DNA of 27,254 nt from a virus. Below, in pieces: positions 8,714 through 14,393 of the stretch; positions within the stretch are counted from its first letter, which is position 1, and the number at the start of each line of letters is the position of its first letter. The notes beneath the pieces were generated by a model. That model ran no database searches. It saw only the letters and a list, made by a program, of their open reading frames with translations, and was not told the origin of the DNA. The translations under genes and the position numbers were made by a program. Location of the stretch: positions 1 to 27,254 of IMG/VR virus record IMGVR_UViG_3300018405_000054, one strand, 5' to 3'.

Positions 8714-9093
8714 TGCCGGAACGCCTTTTTAGTTGCTTGAGCGATTGCTCTTTTATCGGCTTGATCTTCACCATACCACGGAGGCGGCATTTCTTTGCCT
8801 TCAAATCTGTGAACCGCTGATGTGTACGCGTGACTCATGCGCATAATTGCTGCGGCCTCATATCCTTGCAGCTTGATCTCGGTAATATCCGACCAGGCTT
8901 TTATTTCCTGCCAGCTGGTTTCGTACATCCCGATTTCGATAGCTATCTCTGCCAGATACTCCCATCCGTCCAGGGGCGGGAGCGTTGCCTGTTCTCCAAG
9001 CAACTGCCCCCGCGTTTTGTCCTGCTTTTTCCCTTTTGTGTGCAGCCAGCCCAGCTGTTTTGCGTATGTTTCTAATGTCGCTAAGCTGGCGGT
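8710..9093 (-). CDS. Tail assembly chaperone, frameshifted extension (gpT-like part of gpG-gpT fusion)
   Basis: The frame is open from the slippery heptamer at 9093-9099 down to the stop at 8710. It reads TASLATLETYAKQLGWLHTK, then a charged run, then LLGEQATLPPLDGWEYLAEIAIEIGM. This adds 127 residues to the first 118 of the upstream chaperone, for a fusion of 245. The only internal initiation candidate is a TTG at 9003, which lacks a clear SD, so expression by -1 frameshift is preferred. Short chaperone plus overlapping frameshifted extension, immediately before the tape measure, is the conserved layout of lambda G/GT (established knowledge). The extension should link the major tail protein to the tape measure during assembly. 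The stop overlaps the tape measure start by 4 bases. Confidence 0.8.
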   Translation of the reverse strand, partial: TASLATLETYAKQLGWLHTKGKKQDKTRGQLLGEQATLPPLDGWEYLAEIAIEIGMYETSWQEIKAWSDITEIKLQGYEAAAIMRMSHAYTSAVHRFEGKEMPPPWYGEDQADKRAIAQATKKAFRQ

Positions 9094-9446
9094 AAAAAAT
9101 TTGCCTGTCGGACGATAAACTGATTAACCTGATTCCGGATCGGCGCGGACAGGGTGTAAACCTTAACGGCGTTGGCCTTGGAAAATTCCAGCGGCTTACC
9201 ATTCATTTCAACGCCCGTCCACCCTTGCGTCAAATCGGCGAGGAATTTTGCATCATCCTCAACCGTTGAAGCATCCACAATGCTTTTGTTTTTGATGCGC
9301 TCCTGCGCTGCTGTTTTAGCCAGCGCCCGGAACTTGTTAGAGTCTGAGCCGTAGACGGTAATCACGATGTCTGTTGGCTCGCCGGTGCGCGGATCGTTAA
9401 TCGCACAATCCGCTGTCTCTTTAGTGCTGATTTTCAAGATGTCCAT
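9081..9446 (-). CDS. Tail assembly chaperone (gpG-like)
   Basis: 121 residues, located between the major tail protein and the tape measure, the standard place for the lambda gpG equivalent. The N-terminus (ILKISTKETADCAINDPRTGEPTDIVITVYG) resembles the beta-rich N-terminal part of phage tail chaperones. It is followed by helices (SNKFRALAKTAAQERIKN; DDAKFLADLTQGW) and the 'GKPLEFSKANAVKVY' pattern found in this family. The start ATG follows the previous stop by 3 bases, with GGGGTG as likely SD. The ORF ends right after a T TTT TTA slippery sequence, so a minority of ribosomes should continue into the extension at 8710-9093. The protein is not expected in the mature virion. Confidence 0.85.
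   Translation of the reverse strand: MDILKISTKETADCAINDPRTGEPTDIVITVYGSDSNKFRALAKTAAQERIKNKSIVDASTVEDDAKFLADLTQGWTGVEMNGKPLEFSKANAVKVYTLSAPIRNQVNQFIVRQANFLPPA
9093..9099 (-). promoter_or_regulatory. -1 ribosomal frameshift site, T TTT TTA
   Basis: In the chaperone zero frame the codons are AAT TTT TTA, so the heptamer T TTT TTA is perfectly phased for a -1 slip (X XXY YYZ). It lies at codons 117-118 of 121, just before the zero-frame stop at 9081. After the slip the next codon is ACC, and the frame stays open for 127 codons. The preceding A AAT TTT also fits the pattern. A 6-bp stem (9084-9089 with 9051-9056, 27-base loop) begins 3 bases downstream and could act as a stimulator; this part is weak. 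Confidence 0.82.
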
Positions 9447-9449
9447 GTA

Positions 9450-10124
9450 TTACACCCCAAAGTTAGCAGTGACAGACAAGTCTCCCTGTACGTAAATATC
9501 CTGACGCGGGTTCTCAGTGCTGCCGTCCGACCAGTCAACAAACACATACCCCGCATCCGGAACAGCGGCAACAGGCGAACCGTTAGCTCCGAGATTGACC
9601 GTCTGCGGAGACTCACCAATCAGATACCCATTAGCCCCGGCAGTGTAGGTCAGGGTAAACGAGGTTTCACCCGGCCCGGCCACCTCAACGACCCCGTTCG
9701 GATGTTTGCGGATCGTGCAGGACTTGAGACGCACAGCGTTTGCGTCGCCCTGATCGTCCACAAGGGCAAAGACTCGCGCCTGGTAGTAATCAACGTCTCC
9801 ATCAGGATATTGCACCTTGAAGCTGTAATAATCGTCCGACAAGTGTGCAGCTCTTAGCAGTTCCTGTCCGGCGTCTGACCGGCTCACGACAAGGTTAAAG
9901 GTTGTCTCGTTCTCGTCATAGGTGCCCTTGAGATGGACAGTCGCACGCTCTTTCAGCAGGTTGTAAGTTACATCCTCATAACTCCGGCCACCACCAGTAG
10001 GTGGAGAAGTGATCTCGCCGATCTCGGTAAACGTGAGGGCCTCAAACCCCGCTTGAGTGTGTACAGCAGGCACCCCGGCGCTGATGCTGACGATTGTACC
10101 GCTTAAAGTTTTGGCTTCACTCAT
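9450..10124 (-). CDS. Major tail protein with C-terminal InlB-B-like repeat domain
   Basis: 224 residues from the ATG at 10124, which has an AAGGAG site 8 bases upstream; an upstream in-frame ATG at 10181 lacks one and would overlap the preceding gene heavily. Residues 1-155 are a beta-rich tail-tube domain ('EIGEITSPPTGGGRSYEDVTYNLL', 'GQELLRAAHLSDDYYSFKVQYPDGDVDYYQARVF'), as in lambda gpV-like tube proteins. Residues about 158-223 form a separate domain: 'GYLIGESPQTVNLGANGSPVAAVPDAGYVFVDWSDG', then 'NPRQDIYVQGDLSVTANF'. This is the consensus of the divergent InlB B-repeat (Flg_new_2) family, whose hallmark is GYxFxxWSDG. Such a domain would decorate the outside of the tube. It overlaps the upstream gene by 4 bases. 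Confidence 0.9.
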   Translation of the reverse strand: MSEAKTLSGTIVSISAGVPAVHTQAGFEALTFTEIGEITSPPTGGGRSYEDVTYNLLKERATVHLKGTYDENETTFNLVVSRSDAGQELLRAAHLSDDYYSFKVQYPDGDVDYYQARVFALVDDQGDANAVRLKSCTIRKHPNGVVEVAGPGETSFTLTYTAGANGYLIGESPQTVNLGANGSPVAAVPDAGYVFVDWSDGSTENPRQDIYVQGDLSVTANFGV

Positions 10125-10525
10125 GACTTGCTCCTTGTGATTATGGCTGTGTAGGAAATTGTTAGGACGATCTTGTACCACCCATCTTCATTGATTCCAG
10201 GCTGTCGTTGTAGCGCCGTCGTTTTAACCTCGATCCCGCCGAAGCTGAATGTTTTACCGAAGCGAAAATGGTTGAGGATCTCGTCCGCTTTTTGTTTGAT
10301 TGCGATTGCTCCGCTGTAAGACGGGTAACGAAGAATTGCCTGAAATACCCCGTCCGTCTGGTCTGAGCTGTTCAGCGTCAACGGCGTGACGTTGTTCTGT
10401 AATACACCAATCTCTGCGTAAGGCTCGCCGTTTGTGGCATCGTAGGCGGTGTTCTCGTGCGCTATTGGCAGACCAAAACCACCGGCAATAAATTCGCTGA
10501 CGAACGCCTGGTCGATTTTAACCAC
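10121..10525 (-). CDS. Tail terminator protein (gpU/DUF4128-like)
   Basis: 134 residues directly before the major tail gene, the normal site of the tail terminator that caps the tube and joins it to the head. The sequence has the fold pattern of DUF4128/gpU-like proteins: 'YAEIGVLQNNVTPLTL', 'GVFQAILRYPSYSGAIAIKQKADEILNHFRFGKTFSFGGIEV', and a final strand 'WYKIVLTISYTAII'. No catalytic motif is seen. It overlaps the preceding gene by 8 bases and the next start by 4 bases. The call rests on pattern plus gene order. Confidence 0.8.
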   Translation of the reverse strand: MVKIDQAFVSEFIAGGFGLPIAHENTAYDATNGEPYAEIGVLQNNVTPLTLNSSDQTDGVFQAILRYPSYSGAIAIKQKADEILNHFRFGKTFSFGGIEVKTTALQRQPGINEDGWYKIVLTISYTAIITRSKS

Positions 10526-10877
10526 GGCTTTTCTCCCTGATGATTCGGTTCAATCTGGCAATGTTTCGCCTAATCATCCCGTCGCGCTCCTCCCAGATCC
10601 CAGAATAACTCAGATTGTTTGACAGCCAGTCCTCGGTTTCTGGTTTGACCGTTGCTGCAACTTCGGCCTGTGCATTCGCCCCAGATGGGTCAGTGCGCTC
10701 AACCTCTCCACTCGCCGGAGTGTTGTTTGTCGTTTGCCAGTTACCCCTGAGCCGTCCGGTATCGACGCGGGTATCCCGGATCACGCCGTTGAACAACTCG
10801 ATCTTGATTGCTCTGACGGTCTGATCAATCGTCGCCCCCGCCACTCGCGCAAGTTGTCCGATCGGTATTTCAGCCAT
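10518..10877 (-). CDS. HK97 gp10-like/minor tail protein (neck)
   Basis: 119 residues. The pattern 'RDTRVDTGRLRGNWQTTNN' near the middle and 'WLSNNLSYSGIWEERDGMIRRNIARLNRII' at the C-terminus are typical of HK97 gp10-family or lambda gpZ-like neck proteins, which have the 'VDTGxLRxxW...YxxxxE' signature. It acts at the head-tail joint. The start follows the previous stop at 10878 without a gap, so translation is coupled. The N-terminal helix is amphipathic. A tail completion role is inferred from family and place between connector genes and the tail terminator. Confidence 0.82.
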   Translation of the reverse strand: MAEIPIGQLARVAGATIDQTVRAIKIELFNGVIRDTRVDTGRLRGNWQTTNNTPASGEVERTDPSGANAQAEVAATVKPETEDWLSNNLSYSGIWEERDGMIRRNIARLNRIIREKSRG

Positions 10878-11234
10878 CTATCTCCTCACATGCACGTAGT
10901 AAATAACCGCCTGGCCGCCTGGCTCAACCGGTGTCACGTCAACTATCGTCCAGTCGGACCCGTTAATGGTCACCGTGTCGGTTAGTTTTGGCTCAAACGT
11001 ATCGTCAATAATCAACATTTTGTCGCCTTGTTGGATCAATCGACCGTCTACCAGGTCATCCTTGGTTATCCGCTTAAATATCCCGTTCGGGTGATACGTT
11101 GCCACGGTTCCGGGAGTCACTGCCCCAGTTACAGGGTCAATGCCCCCTCCCGCGGTGCGCTTAAACTCAAACGATTTGCCGAATCGCGCCAGAAGAAGGG
11201 AGGCGGTCAGCGCGGCGCTATTATAAAAACTCAT
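10878..11234 (-). CDS. Head-tail joining/head closure protein
   Basis: 118 residues with a small beta-barrel pattern: 'KSFEFKRTAGGGIDPVTGAVTPGTVATY', 'GIFKRITKDDLVDGRLIQQGDKMLIID', 'TDTVTINGSDWTIVDVTPVEPGGQAVIYYVHVR'. The order 'xGDxxxxI...D.V.INGxxWxIVxVxPxxPGG' is the common signature of phage head closure (stopper) proteins of the lambda gpFII/HK97 type. It overlaps the adaptor gene upstream by 4 bases. Position between the adaptor and the gp10-like neck protein supports the role. No binding residues can be named from sequence alone. Confidence 0.78.
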   Translation of the reverse strand: MSFYNSAALTASLLLARFGKSFEFKRTAGGGIDPVTGAVTPGTVATYHPNGIFKRITKDDLVDGRLIQQGDKMLIIDDTFEPKLTDTVTINGSDWTIVDVTPVEPGGQAVIYYVHVRR

Positions 11235-11734
11235 ACTCTCACCAAGGGTATGGACAGGCCGTTACGCCGTAACAGGCTGGCCAGCAACGCCTGCCAGTTG
11301 CTCGACCGGCTGAGTTCGGCCTGCGAGTCGCTTCCCATATAAACCACTTCCAGAACGTCAACTTTTTCGCTTTTTACGGCCCGGTTTGGGTTCGCAGGGA
11401 GGTTGTAAGGATCAATCCCTGCGCGGATATCCAGCGCCAGATTAAGCTGGCACAAAATCACTTGGCGCGGGATCTCGGTATCGTCCCAGGCAAACCCGTC
11501 AATTATCAGATTCGTGCGCGGGAAGCTCATCGGCTGGCCACGTTCAACCAGGTAGCCTTTAAGCTGCGGCTCTTTGCTGTTGATATACTGACCGGCCTTG
11601 ACCAGCTCAACATCGGCCAGTGCGTCATCAGTAACCGTTAGGCCCATTGTAGAGGCGTAAGCGATATAATCCGCACGGCTAACGAAGGAATTTGCCCCGT
11701 CAACTATTGCACCTGTTTCAACGATGATTGCCAT
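11231..11734 (-). CDS. Head-tail connector adaptor, DnaT-like domain protein
   Basis: 167 residues with the pattern of the 'putative DnaT-like' family found in phage connector clusters: 'MAIIVETGAIVDGANSFVSRADYIAYASTMGL', then 'VELVKAGQYINSKEPQLKGYLVERGQPMSFPRT', 'IDGFAWDDTEIPRQVILCQLNLALDIRAG'. Despite the family name, proteins at this location serve as the adaptor ring beneath the portal (context inference). The start has only a weak SD and follows the small membrane-protein gene by 1 base. It overlaps the head closure gene by 4 bases. Confidence 0.8.
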   Translation of the reverse strand: MAIIVETGAIVDGANSFVSRADYIAYASTMGLTVTDDALADVELVKAGQYINSKEPQLKGYLVERGQPMSFPRTNLIIDGFAWDDTEIPRQVILCQLNLALDIRAGIDPYNLPANPNRAVKSEKVDVLEVVYMGSDSQAELSRSSNWQALLASLLRRNGLSIPLVRV

Positions 11735-11735
11735 G

Positions 11736-12008
11736 TCAGTGTTGCCTCGTCACTGCGTACCAGATAGACGCTCCGATGATGGCTGCTATTGCTCCGACGA
11801 TGCCACAAAGGCCCTTATCTGACAGCTTCCTTAGTTTTTCACCAAACCGCAAGTCTTCTTGAAAGCATTTAACCTGCCGAGGGTCATCAACATCGACCCC
11901 AAGAATGGCGAACACTTCTTTTACGGCCTTTTTCGCGGCGCTTTCGGCGTGTTCGCAGGTTGAACGCCGCTCTATCCCGTTGTATCTCTGTTCCCGGCAT
12001 GCTGTCAT
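11736..12008 (-). CDS. Small membrane protein in head/connector cluster
   Basis: 90 residues. A charged N-terminal half contains the recognisable 'AVKEVFAILGVDVDDPRQVKCFQEDLRFGEKLRKLSDKG', a pattern I have seen in small phage-encoded membrane proteins near head genes. The C-terminus has one TM segment (about residues 68-85, GIVGAIAAIIGASIWYAV) and a short basic tail, giving a tail-anchored topology. There are four cysteines. The function is not known. A holin-like role cannot be excluded, but a single C-terminal TM after a soluble domain is atypical for class I-III holins. An AGGGA site precedes the start, which lies 1 base after the upstream stop. Confidence 0.72.
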   Translation of the reverse strand: MTACREQRYNGIERRSTCEHAESAAKKAVKEVFAILGVDVDDPRQVKCFQEDLRFGEKLRKLSDKGLCGIVGAIAAIIGASIWYAVTRQH

Positions 12009-12009
12009 A

Positions 12010-12675
12010 CTAAATCCCTGAAACGAATGGCACGATGTAATATTTCATCTTTAATTTGACCCGCGTTGTACCTGTACCCGCAAGCCGTTTTACCCAAAGA
12101 TGATAGCGATGGTTTGTTTTTAAAATCCGTTCCCAGTTTTCTTCTGCCGCGCTCCCGGATGTTTGTTGGCCAACACCTTCCGTCCCCGGCATAAATTTAT
12201 AAAAAACGTGTTTGTTTCCGAAAGAGGTGACCGACGGATTAGATAACACAGAACATCCGCAGGGGAAAGGGTCCCGCTCCAGGTTTAGCGGCATCGGTTG
12301 CATGGAAAACCAGGTTAAGCCGTCAATCGCAAAAGTCGCAGCGGTTCCGCCCGTGGTTTCTGAATCTTCCAAAAACAGAAACACAACTTCGGCGTTGTCC
12401 GGCTGTGCCTCAACTTCTTTCATGTGCACGGGATGTGCGCCGGTCTCAAAGATGAAATTCTGCTCTGTAGTGCCAGACAGGTAGACCATAAAATCGGAAA
12501 CATAAGCTAAACCGTCGTGCACTTTCGCATGTTCAAGGTCGATGATCTTGACGGCTCCCGACAAGTCAATCGCACGGCGCAACTCAGAAACACTGGTTTT
12601 TAGGTCGCGGTCTCCGACTTCCTCGCTGTCTAGCAAGTCAGACGGAATGCCCGGCAAAGTGTAAAAGTCACTCAT
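12010..12675 (-). CDS. Putative virion (capsid-associated) protein, unknown
   Basis: 221 residues, no catalytic motif. The region 'SGTTEQNFIFETGAHPVHMKEVEAQPDNAEVVFLFLED' is followed by 'RDPFPCGCSVLSNPSVTSFG' and a C-terminal 'NHRYHLWVKRLAGTGTTRVKLKMKYYIVPF'. The whole is beta-rich. A similar layout occurs in proteins encoded just after major capsid genes in several phages, where they are virion-associated beta-sandwich proteins (knowledge; homology not certain). The start overlaps the stop of the small upstream ORF (ATGA). Capsid decoration or head fibre is a reasonable guess only. Confidence 0.65.
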   Translation of the reverse strand: MSDFYTLPGIPSDLLDSEEVGDRDLKTSVSELRRAIDLSGAVKIIDLEHAKVHDGLAYVSDFMVYLSGTTEQNFIFETGAHPVHMKEVEAQPDNAEVVFLFLEDSETTGGTAATFAIDGLTWFSMQPMPLNLERDPFPCGCSVLSNPSVTSFGNKHVFYKFMPGTEGVGQQTSGSAAEENWERILKTNHRYHLWVKRLAGTGTTRVKLKMKYYIVPFVSGI

Positions 12676-12794
12676 TCCTCAGGCTCCGGTTCGTTGGCCT
12701 TGCTGCGCTTCTTACGCTTCTGCTGCAACAGCCAGACGCGGTATTTAGGATCGCCGGGGTTTGCGAACTTTTTTGGCAGACTGTTTTGGTTCAC
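12672..12794 (-). CDS. Small basic protein, 40 aa (GTG start)
   Basis: Read from GTG at 12794, with CGGAG about 8 bases upstream: MNQNSLPKKFANPGDPKYRV, then WLLQQKRKK and an acidic end EPEPEE. The 'FANPGDPKYRVWLLQQKRKKR' part looks like true protein, and the stop forms an ATGA overlap with the next gene. It overlaps the 41-codon ORF at 12745-12870 by 50 bases in another frame. The two could be halves of one 65-residue protein joined at the run of six A (12769-12774 on this strand). Confidence 0.6.
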   Translation of the reverse strand: MNQNSLPKKFANPGDPKYRVWLLQQKRKKRSKANEPEPEE

Positions 12795-12870
12795 TCTTCG
12801 GCTCCGTGGATTCGTTGATGCGTTTGTTGATCTCAAGTTGGATGTTCAGTTGATCTTTGATGGATTGCAT
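12745..12870 (-). CDS. Small charged protein, 41 aa
   Basis: ATG at 12870, 3 bases after the stop of the upstream 60-residue gene, whose end carries a GGGG run that may serve as SD. It reads MQSIKDQLNIQLEINKRINE then a Lys/Pro/Ser-rich tail. The N-terminal half is helical; the last 8 residues (VRKPRRS) follow a run of six A. With one A fewer the frame would pass straight into the 40-residue ORF at 12672-12794. Either two overlapping genes or one frameshifted gene is possible. Confidence 0.5.
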   Translation of the reverse strand: MQSIKDQLNIQLEINKRINESTEPKSEPKQSAKKVRKPRRS

Positions 12871-12873
12871 GAT

Positions 12874-13056
12874 TTACCCCGCAGGCTCAAGGACGGTCAG
12901 CCGCGCCTCATGGTCGGCAATGGTAACCAGAGCTGCGTCGAGTGCGTCAGACAACGCCGCAACCTGTGCGGATAATGCTTGAATAGTTGTGGCGGGGAGT
13001 CCGTTGCTGATTTCTTGTTGTTTTACGAGTGCCGCTTTCAATTCTGCGCTGGTCAT
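12874..13056 (-). CDS. Small coiled-coil protein, 60 aa
   Basis: A GGAGT site precedes the ATG at 13056 by about 5 bases. The sequence is almost wholly helical with heptads: 'TIQALSAQVAALSDALDAALVTIADHEARLTVLE' (about residues 24-57). No Cys, TM or signal peptide. It lies after a GC-rich hairpin downstream of the major capsid gene and begins the group of small genes between the capsid and connector genes. In other phages short coiled-coil proteins at this place may be head fibre or assembly factors; no function can be assigned here. Confidence 0.65.
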   Translation of the reverse strand: MTSAELKAALVKQQEISNGLPATTIQALSAQVAALSDALDAALVTIADHEARLTVLEPAG

Positions 13057-13075
13057 ATCAAACTCCTATGATTAA

Positions 13076-13097
13076 GCCGGGGATGTTAATCCCCGGC
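13076..13097 (-). terminator. GC-rich hairpin after major capsid gene (partial terminator or mRNA stabiliser)
   Basis: Perfect 9-bp arms, GCCGGGGAT and ATCCCCGGC, around a 4-base loop, 8 bases past the capsid stop. No T-run follows in transcription direction (TTAATC), so it is not a full intrinsic terminator. It may protect or trim capsid mRNA and so set capsid expression above that of downstream genes (inference). Confidence 0.5.
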
Positions 13098-13105
13098 TGT
13101 TTCAT

Positions 13106-14140
13106 TTATCCATTTGTTACTAAAATAGCCATTGGTATGAGCTTGCGATCGACAACTCGATCCCAGCTTGTAGCAAGGGCCAGCTCAGCCAGATTGAAAC
13201 CGGTTGCACTTGCGGCCGGAGTGCCGGTGTGCTGGAAGCCGAACGGATGCAAGATCCAGGTCTTGCGTGTCCAGAGGGTTTCGATACCACCGCCATCGCC
13301 CTGCGCGGCTTCGCGCTCGACCTCAACAGGAACATCCGGGGTTCCATCGCCATAGCCGAACGCGCCAGATCCGAACAGGATGGAGGTGTACTTGGGCGCG
13401 GTATCAGTACCGAGGGTGCCGCCGGCAGGGGTGTAGGGCATACCATCATCGACAATAACCCGCTTACCGAGGAACGTCGGAATTGTCATGTTGCCCTGGC
13501 TGTCGGGGATGAAGTCGATGTCGTCATTATCCACCATGCGCTTGTAGATCATGGAATGCACGGCGATGGCCTGAGTACCATCGACCCGATCGCCCATTGT
13601 GAATGCGGCTGAGGTGAAGTTTTGACGGGTGAACACGGTATTGGCGCCGATATCCGCATTGGTCGCGCCGGAAGCGTCATAGACCATATCACTACCATCG
13701 TTCGCCACGTTGTCTGCCATCACGCCATTAGCTGCGGCAATAAGGCGGCGTTGCCATTGCTTGGCCCAGTAAGCATCCACACGGCTGCGGATATGCTCCA
13801 TCGCTTTCGGACCCATAGCCAGTTCAGATGCAAGGTCCGCCTTGCTCCAGCCTTGGTTCAGAAACACTTTCCGGCTGATCTGCTCGCCCTGGCTCACCTT
13901 CTGAGGCGTGGCGATATCGGTCGGATCGTCGTTTGATCGGTTAGGCTCGACACTGGAATCAAGATCGCGCCAGAACGGGAGTTCCGCCAATTTGCCGGGC
14001 GCAGTCGCCAGGCCATTCAACAGCGGATTGCTGGTCACAATACCAGATTGATAAAATGCGGTGAGTTCTGGGGAATTTACTGCGGGAAGGTCTTGGAATA
14101 CTACGACATCGATAATGTCGGCAAGCTGCACTGTAGCCAT
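13106..14140 (-). CDS. Major capsid protein (gp13-like)
   Basis: 344 residues from ATG 14140, which has AGGAG 8 bases upstream; an in-frame ATG 12 codons earlier has no SD. The N-terminus 'MATVQLADIIDVVVFQDL' and the pattern 'FWRDLDSSVEPNRSNDDPTDIATPQKVSQGEQISRKVFLNQGWSKADLASELAMGPKAMEHIRSRVDAYWAKQWQRRLIAAANGV' are typical of gp13-like HK97-fold capsid proteins. The middle carries 'IAVHSMIYKRMVDNDDIDFIPDSQGNMTIPTFLGKRVIVDDGMPY', the usual E-loop/P-domain pattern of this family. The C-terminus 'WILHPFGFQH...NLAELALATSWDRVVDRKLIPMAILVTNG' is also characteristic. It follows a scaffold gene, and no separate maturation protease is seen in the window. It has its own long structured leader and a probable promoter, fitting a need for high expression. 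Confidence 0.93.
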   Translation of the reverse strand: MATVQLADIIDVVVFQDLPAVNSPELTAFYQSGIVTSNPLLNGLATAPGKLAELPFWRDLDSSVEPNRSNDDPTDIATPQKVSQGEQISRKVFLNQGWSKADLASELAMGPKAMEHIRSRVDAYWAKQWQRRLIAAANGVMADNVANDGSDMVYDASGATNADIGANTVFTRQNFTSAAFTMGDRVDGTQAIAVHSMIYKRMVDNDDIDFIPDSQGNMTIPTFLGKRVIVDDGMPYTPAGGTLGTDTAPKYTSILFGSGAFGYGDGTPDVPVEVEREAAQGDGGGIETLWTRKTWILHPFGFQHTGTPAASATGFNLAELALATSWDRVVDRKLIPMAILVTNG

Positions 14141-14183
14141 GATTTTTGCTCCTGTCGTTTGGTTTGACCGGAGCAAAAAGGAA

Positions 14184-14226
14184 AAGCGCCCCGGCGATAA
14201 GTGAAACTATCGTCAGCAGGGCGCTT
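14184..14226 (-). terminator. Two-part hairpin before capsid gene, terminator/attenuator-like
   Basis: Read on the minus strand: outer arms AAGCGCCC and GGGCGCTT (8 bp), with an inner stem CGATA/TATCG closing an 8-base loop. TTCCTTTTTG follows, so it resembles an intrinsic terminator lying about 40 bases upstream of the capsid start. The AGCGCCC...CCGGGGCGCT closing stem recurs at 23249-23310 in the early operon. Possible roles are attenuator, processing site or protein-binding RNA. Confidence 0.55.
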
Positions 14227-14238
14227 ACCCCGAACCAT

Positions 14239-14316
14239 CATCTGATGCTTATCTCAGATGGCTCATGCTGTGCTATTTAATTTTTGACCCGTTGTCTGAG
14301 GCTGCTCTCGAACGGG
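14239..14316 (-). other. Capsid-gene leader: two further hairpins
   Basis: Hairpin A: CATCTGA and TCAGATG, 7 bp, 8-base loop, 14239-14260. Hairpin B: CCGTT-containing 6-bp stem CCCGTT/AACGGG, 14288-14316, with a 3-bp inner GAG/CTC. They lie between the terminator at 14321-14356 and the terminator-like hairpin at 14184-14226. The full untranslated leader (14141-14393, 253 bases) holds no ORF on either strand that I support. No known riboswitch was recognised. Confidence 0.5.
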
Positions 14317-14320
14317 CGTA

Positions 14321-14356
14321 AACACAAAAACGGCGAACCTTTTACAGTCCGCCGTT
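14321..14356 (-). terminator. Intrinsic terminator after scaffold gene
   Basis: Minus-strand stem AACGGCG / CGCCGTT (7 bp, 14-base loop) followed by TTTTTGTGTTT, a classic rho-independent terminator 37 bases past the scaffold stop. It would end part of the terminase-portal-scaffold transcript. The start point predicted from the adjacent promoter falls at the inner end of the 5' arm, so transcripts begun there would lack a working hairpin. Confidence 0.7.
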
Positions 14357-14386
14357 ATTTTGCGCACAATTCTTGGATTATGTCAA
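14357..14386 (-). promoter_or_regulatory. Candidate sigma70 promoter for capsid-tail operon
   Basis: Minus strand: -35 TTGACA at 14381-14386 (6/6 consensus), 18-base spacer, -10 CAAAAT at 14357-14362 (4/6). It lies 7 bases after the scaffold stop codon. The -10 is weak, and a phage-specific activator or nothing at all remains possible. Confidence 0.5.
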
Positions 14387-14393
14387 CTCTTTT

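Noticed and set aside
9450-10181. A longer start for the major tail protein at 10181.
   Set aside because: It lacks an SD and overlaps the tail terminator by 61 bases; the ATG at 10124 has AAGGAG and a 4-base overlap.
13229-13612. Plus-strand ORFs opposite the major capsid gene.
   Set aside because: Antisense frames over a clear structural gene; Arg/His-rich composition typical of reverse-frame translation.
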